Shown: one piece after another, positions 41,793-50,147 of the stretch | Position numbering within the stretch: position 1 is the stretch's first letter | Layout: every line of letters begins with the position of its first letter | DNA from: JBDTSW01 sp963807385 | GTDB taxonomy: Bacteria; Actinomycetota; Thermoleophilia; Solirubrobacterales; 70-9 | NCBI GenBank assembly: GCA_963807385.1 | Contig: CAWEBQ010000002.1 | Location: forward strand, 310,001-374,000 | DNA length: 64,000 bases | Reading direction: 5' to 3' | Notes under the pieces: model-generated | What the model saw: the letters and a program-made list of their open reading frames with translations, nothing else | Told to the model about the DNA's origin: nothing | Databases searched by the model: none | Made by a program: the position numbers and the translations under genes

Positions 41793-42389
41793 ATGAGCAC
41801 GATCATCGAGGGCATCGAGCGGAGTCAGCTCCGCAGGGTTCCCCGCTTCGACGCGGGCGACCGTGTCCGTGTTCACTTTCAGGTCGTCGAGGGCACCCGC
41901 AAGCGGACCCAGGTCTTCGAAGGCATCGTGATCGGCCGCCAGGGGGCCGGCTCCCGCGAGACGTTCATCGTTCGCAAGCAGTCCTTCGGCGTCGGCGTGG
42001 AGCGGATCTTTCCGGTTCATTCGCCGAAGATCGAGAAGCTTGAGGTCGTGGCCCGCGGCGACGTCCGGCGGGCGAAGCTCTACTACCTGCGCGGGCGCGT
42101 GGGCAAGCGAGCCCGTGTCGCCGAACGGCGTTGGGGCATCGAGGATGAGCTCGTCATCGCGGCCGATGACGAGGTGGTGCCGCTCGACTCCGAGGGCGAG
42201 GCCCAGGAGGAGGTCGAGGACGTTCCGCCCGAGGCGGAGGGTGAGGGCGGCGAGACCGAGGCCGAGGCCGACGCCGTAGCTGAGCCGGGGCCGGAGCCCA
42301 CCGGTGACGAGGGGCCTGACGCCTCAAGCGACGAGCCCCCCGCGGAGTCCGAGCCCGACGAGGCCACGGACTCCGAGGAACAGAGCTGA
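41793..42389 (+). CDS. rplS: 50S ribosomal protein L19 with acidic C-terminal extension
   Basis: 198 residues; residues 1 to about 118 are a normal L19 (FDAGDRVRVHFQVVEGTRKRTQVFEG, GVGVERIFPVHSP, RRAKLYYLRGRVGKRARV). The last 80 are a low-complexity tail of Glu, Asp, Pro, Ala and Ser with no predicted fold. Typical L19 is about 115 residues. A TACTAT box (41747-41752) leaves a leader of about 35 nt. The stop overlaps a CTG that may start lepB. Confidence 0.94.
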   Translation: MSTIIEGIERSQLRRVPRFDAGDRVRVHFQVVEGTRKRTQVFEGIVIGRQGAGSRETFIVRKQSFGVGVERIFPVHSPKIEKLEVVARGDVRRAKLYYLRGRVGKRARVAERRWGIEDELVIAADDEVVPLDSEGEAQEEVEDVPPEAEGEGGETEAEADAVAEPGPEPTGDEGPDASSDEPPAESEPDEATDSEEQS

Positions 42390-42445
42390 TCCCGCGTCCG
42401 ACAACTGGCAAGGGGGCCTTCCTCGAGCTGATCCTCATCGTCGCG

Positions 42446-43036
42446 ATGGCGATCGGCCTGGCGCTGCTGATCCAAGCGTTCGTCGTCAAGCCGTACCAGA
42501 TCCCGTCGGCCTCGATGGAGCCCACCCTCGACATCGGCCAGCGGGTGCTGGTTAACAGGGTCAACTACCACCTCAGCGACCCCGACCGGGGCGACATCCT
42601 GGTCTTCCATCCGCCCGAGGGCGCCGAGAAGGGCAAGCGCTGCGGCGCGGAGACCAGCAACCAGGGCGATACCGACGCGGACGAGAACACCTACAACCCC
42701 GCGACCCAGGCCTGCCCCAAGCCGACCGAGGGCACGGCCGACACGAACTTCATCAAGCGGGTGGTGGCGCTCCCTGGCGACCGCCTGCGGATCGAGGACG
42801 GACATCCCGTGGTCAACGGCGAGGTGCAGGAGGAGGACTTCGTCAAGCCCTGCGCCGGAGGAAACAGCTGCAACTTGCCGGAAGAGATCGTGATCCCGCC
42901 CGATCACTACTTCATGATGGGCGACAACCGTGGACAGAGCGACGACAGCCGCTTCTGGGGACCCGTCCCCCGCGAAGACATCATCGGCCAGGCCTTCTTC
43001 ACGTACTGGCCGCCGGACCGCATCGGGATCCTCTAG
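42446..43036 (+). CDS. lepB: Signal peptidase I
   Basis: Cleaves signal peptides at the outer face of the membrane. 196 residues from ATG 42446, with IPSASMEPTL (catalytic Ser near residue 23), FIKRVVALPGDRL (catalytic Lys near 103) and MMGDNRGQSDDSRFWGPV. The ATG cuts the N-terminal membrane helix to about 14 hydrophobic residues. The frame is open upstream through ELILIVAMAIGLAL to CTG 42386, which overlaps the rplS stop as CTGA, so the true start may be that CTG. An insert with two Cys (GKRCGAET, TQACPKP) lies between the catalytic motifs. Confidence 0.92.
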   Translation: MAIGLALLIQAFVVKPYQIPSASMEPTLDIGQRVLVNRVNYHLSDPDRGDILVFHPPEGAEKGKRCGAETSNQGDTDADENTYNPATQACPKPTEGTADTNFIKRVVALPGDRLRIEDGHPVVNGEVQEEDFVKPCAGGNSCNLPEEIVIPPDHYFMMGDNRGQSDDSRFWGPVPREDIIGQAFFTYWPPDRIGIL

Positions 43037-43091
43037 CACCGCCCTCTCCCCGCAGGCCAAGGCCGCGGCCAAGCGCCGGCGCCGGCGCGCG

Positions 43092-43826
43092 GTGAAGCTC
43101 TTCCGGTTCGACCGCGAGCTCGGCTCCCGCTACGTCGCCGGATGCGACGAGGCCGGCCGCGGCTCGCTCGCGGGCCCGCTTGTCGCAGCGGCCGTCCTCA
43201 TGGATCTCGAGCGCCTGACCCTCAGCGACCGGCGCGCGCTCGGCGACCTCGATGACTCGAAGCAGCGCAGCGAGGAGCAGCGCGAGGCGATCTACCCGAT
43301 CGTGCTGCGGGCGTCCAAGCGGGTTGCGGTGGCGGTGCGCTGCGTGCGGGGCATCGACTCCCGCGGGCTCCATGTGACGAACCTGAACGCACTGGGGAGG
43401 AGCCTGGAACGGGTCTGGGTCCCGGGCGCGGTCTGCCTCGTCGACGGCTTCTCGCTCGGGCAGCGCTGCTCCGTCGAGCACCGGGCGGTCGTCGACGGCG
43501 ACGCGAGGAGCGCGGTGATCGCCGCCGCCTCGGTGATCGCCAAGGTAACTCGCGACCGCTACATGCGCGATATCCACCATCGCTATCCGGAGTTCGGCTT
43601 CGCCGAGAACGTCGGGTATTCCACGCCGGGGCACCGTGAGGCGATCATGCGCGACGGCCCATCCGATCTCCACCGGCGCTCGTTTGCCTCGATCGCCTAC
43701 AGCCAGCTCTCACTCGGAGGCGGGGACTCAGAAGGCGCCCCTGAGGTACTCGACCCCGGCGACGACGCCGCGGGGATCGACCCAGACCCCGGCGACGTCG
43801 AACCGCAGGTCAGCGAAGCCCTCTGA
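43092..43826 (+). CDS. rnhB: Ribonuclease HII
   Basis: Removes RNA from RNA-DNA hybrids and misincorporated ribonucleotides. 244 residues from GTG 43092: LFRFDRELGSRYVAGCDEAGRGSLAGPLVAAAV (DEAGRG catalytic Asp-Glu), LVDGFSLG, and VIAAASVIAKVTRDRYM. After about residue 200 an acidic tail of roughly 35 residues is encoded opposite the 3' end of yraN. The start is uncertain; the frame is also open upstream inside lepB. Confidence 0.93.
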   Translation: MKLFRFDRELGSRYVAGCDEAGRGSLAGPLVAAAVLMDLERLTLSDRRALGDLDDSKQRSEEQREAIYPIVLRASKRVAVAVRCVRGIDSRGLHVTNLNALGRSLERVWVPGAVCLVDGFSLGQRCSVEHRAVVDGDARSAVIAAASVIAKVTRDRYMRDIHHRYPEFGFAENVGYSTPGHREAIMRDGPSDLHRRSFASIAYSQLSLGGGDSEGAPEVLDPGDDAAGIDPDPGDVEPQVSEAL

Positions 43827-44111
43827 GCGCTCGCACTGGCGAAGCCAGGCGGCCGCCAGGCGGCGGAGCTGTGCCTGCTTGTACGGGCCGACGGCGAGTG
43901 CCGGCGAGGAGGGGCCCGCGACGGCGTTGATGCTCCGTGCCTTGACCTCGACGAATACCAGGTCGCGCCCGTGGAGCGCGATGATGTCGAGCTCGCCCCT
44001 CAGGCCCCCGGGTCGCGCGTTGCGGGCCAGCAGCTTCCAGCCAGCCTCCGCGAGCTTCGCGGCCACGTGGTCCTCGGCGAGGCGTCCGAGCCGCTGGCGC
44101 TGGATGGTCAT
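43728..44111 (-). CDS. YraN (UPF0102) family nuclease-like protein
   Basis: 127 residues of the restriction-endonuclease-like fold: LGRLAEDHVAAKLAEAGWKLLARNAR, then GELDIIALHGRDLVFVEVKAR, carrying the D-ExK-type residues (GELDII, VEVK). Usually yraN follows rnhB in the same direction. Here it is inverted and its 3' end overlaps rnhB by 99 bp. TAGCTT (44123 to 44118, minus strand) ends 6 nt before its ATG. Function unknown; often linked to comM and dprA. Confidence 0.85.
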   Translation of the reverse strand: MTIQRQRLGRLAEDHVAAKLAEAGWKLLARNARPGGLRGELDIIALHGRDLVFVEVKARSINAVAGPSSPALAVGPYKQAQLRRLAAAWLRQCERSEGFADLRFDVAGVWVDPRGVVAGVEYLRGAF

Positions 44112-44214
44112 GCCGCGAAGCTAGGCCGCCTCGGTCGCCGCGGGGCGCGTGGATTGGGACAGGTGTGTGACGGCCCCGGCACCATTCGCGTGCCACCTGC
44201 GCCCGCGTCGGGCA

Positions 44215-44220
44215 TAGCTT
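44215..44220 (+). promoter_or_regulatory. -10 box of comM
   Basis: TAGCTT ends 6 nt before the comM GTG; the divergent yraN gene uses the same hexamer and spacing on the other strand. Confidence 0.4.
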
Positions 44221-44226
44221 CGGCTG

Positions 44227-45756
44227 GTGCTCGCATCGGTCCGTACCTACGCGCTCCTCGGGGTCGAGGCCCGGGACGTCCTGGTCGAGGTGGACGTACG
44301 AGGCGGCCTGCCCGCGTTCTCGATCGTCGGGCTCCCCGACGCGGCGGTCCGCGAGTCCCGCGAGCGGGTACGAGCCGCACTCGACAACTCGGGATTCGAG
44401 TTCCCGCAGAGGCGCGTGACGGTCAGCCTCGCTCCGGCGAACCTTCCCAAGGCGGGCGCGGCCTTCGACCTCGCGATCGCGGCCGGCGTGCTGGTCGCGA
44501 CGGGTCAGCTTGCCGCCGCCGCGGTCGATGGGGCGGCCCTGGCGGGGGAGGTGGCGCTCGACGGAGCCGTCCGCTCCATCGTCGGCGCGTTGCCGATGTC
44601 GCTGCGGGCGCGGCGGGCCGGTCTGGGGCTGTTCGTCGTGCCGTCAGCGAACGCAGCCGAGGCGGCCCTGGCCGGGGCGATGCCCCCCAACGGCAGCGGC
44701 GCCCTCGCGGCCCCCGGCGTCGTCGGACTCGACTGGCTCGCGCAGCTCAAGGAGTTGGAGCTCAGCGATCCGGTCGCGACCGCCCCAGTACCGGAGCTCG
44801 GCAGCGGCGAGGATGATGGCGCCGACCTGTGCGACCTCCGCGGGCAGCTCGGTCTGCGACGGGCGATGGAGGTGGCGGCCGCGGGCGGGCACAGCCTCCT
44901 GATGCTCGGACCTCCCGGCGTCGGGAAGTCGATGGCCGCACGACGAATGCCCTCGATCCTGCCACCCCTGGAGGCGGCCGAGGCGATCGAGGCGCTCGCG
45001 GTGGCGAGCGCGTGCGGGGAGGTGCCGGCGCTGGCCAGGGCCAGGGTCAGGCCGTATCGCGCCCCTCACCACACGATCTCCTGCGCCGGCCTCGTGGGCG
45101 GCAGCACGCCGCCGCGGCCCGGCGAGCTCAGCCGCGCCCACCGGGGGCTGCTCTTCCTCGACGAGCTGCCCGAGTTCTCCCGCGATGCGCTCGAGGCGCT
45201 CCGCCAGCCCCTGGAGGAGGGGCGCGTCGTGATCTCACGGGCCCGACACACCGTCTGCCTTCCCTGCCGGACGATGCTCGTGGCCGCCGCGAACCCCTGT
45301 CCGTGCGGGCGAGCCCGTGGGGAGGAGGAGTGCGAATGCGCGCCCGGGGCGGTGCGCCGCTACCGGGCGAAGGTCAGCGGGCCCCTGGCCGACCGGGTGG
45401 ACATCACGGCCGAGGTCGGCGCGCCATCGGCGGAGGAGCTCGCGGCGGGCCCTGGGGAGGCCTCGGCGGCAGTCCGATCGCGGGTCCTTGCGGCGCGCGC
45501 GATTCAGGCTGACCGCCTGGGGACGGGCCGCTGCAACGCTGAGGCGACGCTGCGGGAGATCCGCCGCGACGTGCGGCTCGAGGCGGATGCCCGGCGCACC
45601 CTCGCGCGTGGTCAGACCGAGATGGGCCTCAGCGGCCGCGGCTACGAGCGCGTGCTGCGCCTGGCGCGCACGATCGCTGACCTGGCGGGCGGCGGGCAGG
45701 TTGGGGACGAGCACGTCGCCGAGGCACTGACGCTGAGGAGCCGGACGCATGACTGA
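44227..45756 (+). CDS. comM: ComM/YifB-type Mg-chelatase-like AAA ATPase
   Basis: 509 residues. The N-terminal Lon-like domain has LLGVEARDVLVEVDVRGGLPAFSIVGLPDAAVRES and GAAFDLAIAAGVL. The AAA domain has GPPGVGKSMAARR near residue 228, LLFLDELPEFSRDALEALRQPLEEG and ANPCPCG. In naturally transformable bacteria ComM is a branch-migration helicase. Its placement before dprA suggests DNA uptake or processing. Start GTG 44227; overlaps dprA by 8 nt. Confidence 0.92.
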   Translation: MLASVRTYALLGVEARDVLVEVDVRGGLPAFSIVGLPDAAVRESRERVRAALDNSGFEFPQRRVTVSLAPANLPKAGAAFDLAIAAGVLVATGQLAAAAVDGAALAGEVALDGAVRSIVGALPMSLRARRAGLGLFVVPSANAAEAALAGAMPPNGSGALAAPGVVGLDWLAQLKELELSDPVATAPVPELGSGEDDGADLCDLRGQLGLRRAMEVAAAGGHSLLMLGPPGVGKSMAARRMPSILPPLEAAEAIEALAVASACGEVPALARARVRPYRAPHHTISCAGLVGGSTPPRPGELSRAHRGLLFLDELPEFSRDALEALRQPLEEGRVVISRARHTVCLPCRTMLVAAANPCPCGRARGEEECECAPGAVRRYRAKVSGPLADRVDITAEVGAPSAEELAAGPGEASAAVRSRVLAARAIQADRLGTGRCNAEATLREIRRDVRLEADARRTLARGQTEMGLSGRGYERVLRLARTIADLAGGGQVGDEHVAEALTLRSRTHD

Positions 45757-46645
45757 TGTGTGGGAGCTCGCCCGGGACGGGCCGAGCTACCCCGCCGCCC
45801 TCCTCGACCTCGACCGGCTGCCCGCGATCAGCTCGCCGGCGGCGCTGTTCGGACGAGGCGATCGTTCGCTCCTCACCGGATGGGACCCCGACCGGGCGGT
45901 CACGATCGTCGGCGCTCGCCGCTGCTCGGAGTACGGTCGCGCCGTCGCCTCCGAGCTAGGCGGCTCGTTGGCAGCCGCTGGGATCGTGGTCGTGAGCGGC
46001 ATGGCGTTCGGCATCGATCAGGCCGCGCACGGCGGGGCGCTCGAGGCCCGAGGGCGGACTGTCGCCGTGCTCGCCGGCGGGCCCGAGCGGGCCTACCCGC
46101 CGAGCGCACGATCCGTCTACCGGAGGATCCTGGCATCCGGCGGCGCCGTCGTCTCCGAGTCACCGCCTGGATACCAGCCGCACCGCGGCGACTTCCCGAG
46201 GCGCAACCGGATCATGGCCGCGCTCGCGCGCCTGACCGTGATGGTCGAGGCGCGGGACCCGTCCGGATCGCGGATAACCGCGGACCTTGCCCTGGATCTC
46301 GATCGGGAGGTCTGCTCGGTGCCGGGCCCGGTCAGCTCCACGCTGAGCGCGGGTCCGCACGCGCTGATTCGCGACGGCGCCGCCCTCATCCGCGGGCCCC
46401 AGGATGTCCTCGACCTCCTCCTCGGCGTGGGGGAGATGACCGCCGAGCGGATCGGCCCGCCGACCGACCACGAGTCCGCCCGCGCCCTGGCCATCGTTGG
46501 GCAGGGCGCGTCCCTCTCGGAGGTAGCCGCGGCCGCCGGGCTTGACGCAGCGCGGGCTGCGGTGGCCCTCGCGCGCCTCGAGCTGTTGGGCTACGTGCGA
46601 GCCGACGCCGGCCGCTACGCCCGCACGGGCCTGGTGCCCCCCTGA
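45749..46645 (+). CDS. dprA: DNA processing protein DprA
   Basis: Loads RecA on incoming single-stranded DNA. 298 residues with the Rossmann-like core: AVTIVGARRCSEYGRAVASEL, VVVSGMAFGIDQAAHGGAL, VLAGGPERAYPPS, SESPPGYQPHRGDFPRRNRIMAAL and SGSRITADLALDLDREVCSVPG. A C-terminal winged helix (about 235-298) is present. Coupled to comM by an 8-nt overlap. Confidence 0.95.
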   Translation: MTDVWELARDGPSYPAALLDLDRLPAISSPAALFGRGDRSLLTGWDPDRAVTIVGARRCSEYGRAVASELGGSLAAAGIVVVSGMAFGIDQAAHGGALEARGRTVAVLAGGPERAYPPSARSVYRRILASGGAVVSESPPGYQPHRGDFPRRNRIMAALARLTVMVEARDPSGSRITADLALDLDREVCSVPGPVSSTLSAGPHALIRDGAALIRGPQDVLDLLLGVGEMTAERIGPPTDHESARALAIVGQGASLSEVAAAAGLDAARAAVALARLELLGYVRADAGRYARTGLVPP

Positions 46646-46655
46646 GGGCGCGGAC

Positions 46656-46661
46656 TACAGT
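46656..46661 (+). promoter_or_regulatory. -10 box of thiD
   Basis: TACAGT ends 6 nt before the thiD ATG. Confidence 0.4.
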
Positions 46662-46667
46662 GAGCGG

Positions 46668-47498
46668 ATGGACGATTCCGCGCTGGTTCGCGTTGCGCTT
46701 GCGATCGCTGGATCCGATTCCGGCGGGGGCGCCGGGATCCAGGCCGACCTGAAGGCGTTCGCCCGCTGTGGTGTTCACGGAACGACGGCGATCACCGCGA
46801 TCACCGCTCAGAACACGGTCGGCGTGGATCAGGTGGTGCCGGTGCCTGCGGCCATGATCGTCGCCCAGGTGCGTGCCGTCCAATCCGATATCGGGGTGGA
46901 TGCCGCAAAGGTCGGGATGCTCGGCGACGAGGCCACGGTGGATGCGGTCGTCGAGGCCCTTGCCCTCGTCCGCGACGCCCCGGTCGTGGTCGATCCGGTG
47001 ATGATGTCCGAGAGCGGCGCGACTCTGCTCGACCCCAACGCCAAGGCGGCGGTGATCGAGTGGATCCTGCCGCTGGCCACCGTCGCTACGCCCAACCTTC
47101 CGGAGGCCCGGTCCCTGGCCGGGGCGCGGGAGGGCGTCGGCCCGGCCGAGCTCGCGAAGAGGGTCCAGGCGCTCGGCCCGGACGCGGTGATCGTCACCGG
47201 CGGGCACACCGAGGACGGCGCCGATGTCCTCTGTGATGGCAACGGCATCCTGCGGATCGAGGGCCCCCGGTTCCCGGACGGAGCGGCGCATGGCTCCGGG
47301 TGCACCCACTCCTCGGCGCTGGCTGCGCTGCTCGCGCGGGGGATGGAGCTCGCGGAGGCGGCTCACTGGGCACGGGAGATCGCGGCCGAGGCCGTCGGCC
47401 GCGGCCTCCGCGAGATCGGCACCGGCCCGGGCCCGGTCGACGTCCTTTCGATACGCCGGCGCGAGATCGATCCGCCCCGGCTCGATCCGACGGCCTGA
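46668..47498 (+). CDS. thiD: Hydroxymethylpyrimidine (phosphate) kinase
   Basis: Phosphorylates HMP and HMP-phosphate for thiamine synthesis. 276 residues of ribokinase fold: LAIAGSDSGGGAGIQADLKAF near the start, GTTAITAITAQNTVGV, VVVDPVMMSESGATLL, TPNLPEA and HGSGCTHSSALAALLARG (anion hole and catalytic region). ATG 46668 is preferred over an upstream in-frame start within dprA. No thiamine riboswitch is seen before it. Confidence 0.94.
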   Translation: MDDSALVRVALAIAGSDSGGGAGIQADLKAFARCGVHGTTAITAITAQNTVGVDQVVPVPAAMIVAQVRAVQSDIGVDAAKVGMLGDEATVDAVVEALALVRDAPVVVDPVMMSESGATLLDPNAKAAVIEWILPLATVATPNLPEARSLAGAREGVGPAELAKRVQALGPDAVIVTGGHTEDGADVLCDGNGILRIEGPRFPDGAAHGSGCTHSSALAALLARGMELAEAAHWAREIAAEAVGRGLREIGTGPGPVDVLSIRRREIDPPRLDPTA

Positions 47499-47575
47499 GC
47501 TCCAACTCGGTGTGATGTCCACCGAGCCAGCTCATCGGACCTCCGGCGCGACCTACACTCCACCGAGGTGAGGCG

Positions 47576-47818
47576 ATGAAGCTGGTGCGAATGAAGCCCG
47601 GGCACGGCGACGTGCTGCTCGCCGAGGGAGATCCCGAGGCCTCCGAGGACCAAGAGCGCCTGATCGACGAGTTCCGCAGCCAGCTCGACCAGGGGATGGC
47701 CGCCGCCGTGCCGACCCGCGACGAGAGCAGACACCAGGCCACGCTGGTACGCGACTTCGCCGAGGTCCCGCGCGACGCCGAGCGGGTCGTCTTCTTCCCG
47801 CGCGCCGCCGGCGGCTGA
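47576..47818 (+). CDS. Small protein of unknown function
   Basis: 80 residues, soluble, mixed alpha/beta; the start MKLVRMKPGHGDVLLAEGDPE and the end ERVVFFPRAAGG show no known motif. It looks like a short alpha-beta plug similar to those that bind a cofactor or partner, but I cannot name one. A GAGGTGAGG precedes the ATG. It overlaps the next gene by one base, so they are probably partners. Confidence 0.5.
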   Translation: MKLVRMKPGHGDVLLAEGDPEASEDQERLIDEFRSQLDQGMAAAVPTRDESRHQATLVRDFAEVPRDAERVVFFPRAAGG

Positions 47819-48285
47819 TGGGCGTCCTCGAGCGGCTTCGTGGCCGGAGGCCGCGCTACGACGTCGCCCGGGAGCGCGAGGCGGAGAGCCGGGCCCGCGC
47901 GCTGATGCGGTCCGTCGTCTCGGAGCGTGAGTTCGCGATGTACGAGGAGCTGGGCTTCATGAGCCTCGAAGGCGGGGGAGAGGGTTATGCCTACCTGCTT
48001 TACCCCCACCGCCCGATCGTGGCCTACGACACCGAGACGGGCGAAGCCCTCAGTGAGTATTGCGTTCGCTTCGAGGAGCCTGTGGCACCCAAGGGCGCGC
48101 GCCGGCTTCCGGACGCCGACGACGTGCTCGCGAGGTGGATGTCGCTCCGCGGCGGCGAGCGCGAACTGATCGCGCTCGCGGGCCTCAATCCGCCTGGCCG
48201 CCAGCTCGACCCGGTGCAGGTCAAGCGGGACCTCTCGCTCCTGCGCCGCTGGAGCTCTACGCGGGCGGGACGATCCCCGGGGTGA
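47818..48285 (+). CDS. Protein of unknown function
   Basis: 155 residues. The first 40 are basic and helical (VLERLRGRRPRYDVARER). The middle GGGEGYAYLLYPHRPIVAYDTETG looks like a beta sheet, and a helical C-terminus follows. No membrane segment or known motif. It starts within the stop codon of the 80-residue gene (TGATG), implying joint translation. Confidence 0.5.
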   Translation: MGVLERLRGRRPRYDVAREREAESRARALMRSVVSEREFAMYEELGFMSLEGGGEGYAYLLYPHRPIVAYDTETGEALSEYCVRFEEPVAPKGARRLPDADDVLARWMSLRGGERELIALAGLNPPGRQLDPVQVKRDLSLLRRWSSTRAGRSPG

Positions 48286-48294
48286 GCACCCCGT

Positions 48295-48435
48295 TCACCC
48301 GGCAGATGTCGTCGTCATCATCCGGTACCCACCGACGTTCAGGATGTCTTCCTGCGCGTCATCACCGGTTGCGGCCTGGTAGGAGAACCCGACGGACTCT
48401 GCGGCGTCGTTCAGGTCGGCCGGTTTCAACGCCAC
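48295..48435 (-). CDS. Candidate 46-residue small protein divergent from ilvD
   Basis: Starts GTG (48433-48435) with ALKPADLNDAAESVGFSYQ and ends YRMMTTTSAG. Third codon positions are about 80 percent G or C, as expected for coding DNA here. A TAGGGT box (48448 to 48443 on the minus strand) ends 7 nt before the GTG, the leaderless pattern seen at known genes. No family is recognised. A longer reading of the frame to 48504 would overlap ilvD and seems less likely. Confidence 0.4.
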   Translation of the reverse strand: MALKPADLNDAAESVGFSYQAATGDDAQEDILNVGGYRMMTTTSAG

Positions 48436-48442
48436 ACCGCTG

Positions 48443-48452
48443 ACCCTACACT
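48443..48452. promoter_or_regulatory. Overlapping divergent -10 boxes (small ORF / ilvD)
   Basis: ACCCTACACT reads TAGGGT on the minus strand and TACACT on the plus strand, sharing the TA at 48447-48448. The plus box ends 12 nt before the ilvD ATG. Confidence 0.4.
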
Positions 48453-48464
48453 TGCCCTCGCTCG

Positions 48465-50147
48465 ATGGCAAGCGACTCGCCCAAGGTCCCGCGCCCCCGC
48501 TCATCCGTTGTTTTCGACGGCCCCGAGCGCGCGCACGCCCGCGCCTATATGAAGGGCATTGGCTTCGACGACGACGCCCTCAGTAAGCCCACCGTGGGCA
48601 TCGCCAACACCTGGATCGAGGCGATGCCCTGCAACTTTCACCTGCGCGACCTCGCGGTCCCGATCAAGGAGGGGGTGAGGGCGGCCGGCGGCACGCCGAT
48701 GGAGTTCAACACCATCGCGATCTCCGACGGCGTCACGATGGGCACGACCGGAATGCGCTCGTCGCTTGTGAGCCGGGAGGTGATCGCCGACTCGATCGAG
48801 CTCACCCAGCGTGGCTACCAGTTCGACGCGCTGGTCGCCGTCTCGGCCTGCGACAAGACCATTCCCGGCTGCGTCATGGCGCTGGCCCGCCTGGATGTTC
48901 CGTCCGTGCTCCTCTACGGGGGCTCGATCGCCCCGGGCAGGCTGAATGGCAAGGACGTGACCATCCTCGACGTGTTCGAGGCCGTCGGTGCCCACGCCGC
49001 CGGCAAGATCACCGACGCGGAGCTGCGCGAGATCGAGGACGTGGCGAGCCCCGGAGCCGGGGCCTGCGGCGGGCAGTTCACCGCCAACACCATGGCCTGC
49101 GCGTTCGAGGCGCTGGGAATCTCGCCCGGCGGCTCGGCGATGGTGCCCGCCGAGGACGGCGAGAAGCCCAACGTCGCCGAGCGAATCGGCGAGCTCGCTC
49201 TCCGGGTGCTCCAGGACGACCTGAGGCCAAGCCGGATCATCACCCGCAACTCGCTCGAGAACGCGATCGCGATGATCTGCGCGTCCGGCGGGTCCACCAA
49301 CGGCGTGCTGCATCTGCTCGCGGTCGCCCGGGAGGCGGGGATCGCCCTCGAGCTCGACGACTTCGAAAAAATCTCGCGCAAGACGCCGCTGCTCGCCGAC
49401 CTGAAGCCCGGAGGGCGCTTCGTCGCCACCGACCTCTACGCGGCCGGGGGCGTACCCCTGATCCTCAACCGGCTCGCCGAGGCCGGGCTCCTGCACGAGG
49501 GCGAGATGACCGTGACGGGCCGGACGATCGGCGAGGAGGCCACGCTCGCCGTCGAGACGCCCGGCCAGGAGGTCGTTCGCCCGCTGTCGGATCCGCTGAA
49601 GCCCGAGGGCGGCCTGGCGATCCTTCGTGGCAACCTCGCGCCCGACGGCTCGGTTGTCAAGCTCGCGGGGACGGAGCGCAAGGGCCAGACCGGGCCGGCA
49701 AGGGTCTTCGAGTCCGAGGAGGAGTGCTTCCGCGCCGTCAAGGATCAGACGATCAAGCCGGGTGACGTCATCGTGATCCGCAACGAGGGCCCATCCGGCG
49801 GTCCCGGGATGCGAGAGATGCTCCAGGTGACCGCCGCGATCGTTGGTGAGGGCCTGGGCGAGGAGGTCGCCCTGCTCACCGATGGCCGGTTCTCCGGGGC
49901 GACCCGCGGCCTGATGGTCGGTCACGTGGCGCCCGAGGCGAGCAAGGGCGGGGCGATTGCGGCCCTCCGCGAGGGCGACGAGGTGACGGTGGACGTCGAG
50001 GGACGCAGGCTCGAGGTCGCGCTGAGCGACGACGAGATCGCGGCCCGGATCGCCGACTACGCGGTCCCCGAGGCCAAGTTCGCCACCGGCGTCATGGCCA
50101 AGTACGCCGACGGCGTCTCGTCGGCATCCCTCGGAGCCGTTACCTGA
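48465..50147 (+). CDS. ilvD: Dihydroxy-acid dehydratase
   Basis: Third step of valine and isoleucine synthesis; iron-sulfur enzyme. 560 residues with EAMPCNFHLRDLA (first cluster Cys near residue 56), SACDKTIPGCVMALARLD, GACGGQFTANTMACAFEALG and, later, GPSGGPGMREML and DGRFSGATRG. All cluster Cys are visible. ATG 48465. The 3' end overlaps the convergent hydrolase by 8 nt. Confidence 0.96.
   Translation: MASDSPKVPRPRSSVVFDGPERAHARAYMKGIGFDDDALSKPTVGIANTWIEAMPCNFHLRDLAVPIKEGVRAAGGTPMEFNTIAISDGVTMGTTGMRSSLVSREVIADSIELTQRGYQFDALVAVSACDKTIPGCVMALARLDVPSVLLYGGSIAPGRLNGKDVTILDVFEAVGAHAAGKITDAELREIEDVASPGAGACGGQFTANTMACAFEALGISPGGSAMVPAEDGEKPNVAERIGELALRVLQDDLRPSRIITRNSLENAIAMICASGGSTNGVLHLLAVAREAGIALELDDFEKISRKTPLLADLKPGGRFVATDLYAAGGVPLILNRLAEAGLLHEGEMTVTGRTIGEEATLAVETPGQEVVRPLSDPLKPEGGLAILRGNLAPDGSVVKLAGTERKGQTGPARVFESEEECFRAVKDQTIKPGDVIVIRNEGPSGGPGMREMLQVTAAIVGEGLGEEVALLTDGRFSGATRGLMVGHVAPEASKGGAIAALREGDEVTVDVEGRRLEVALSDDEIAARIADYAVPEAKFATGVMAKYADGVSSASLGAVT

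Noticed and set aside
46646..46667. Thiamine riboswitch before thiD
   Set aside because: Only 22 nt separate dprA and thiD; no THI-element is possible there.
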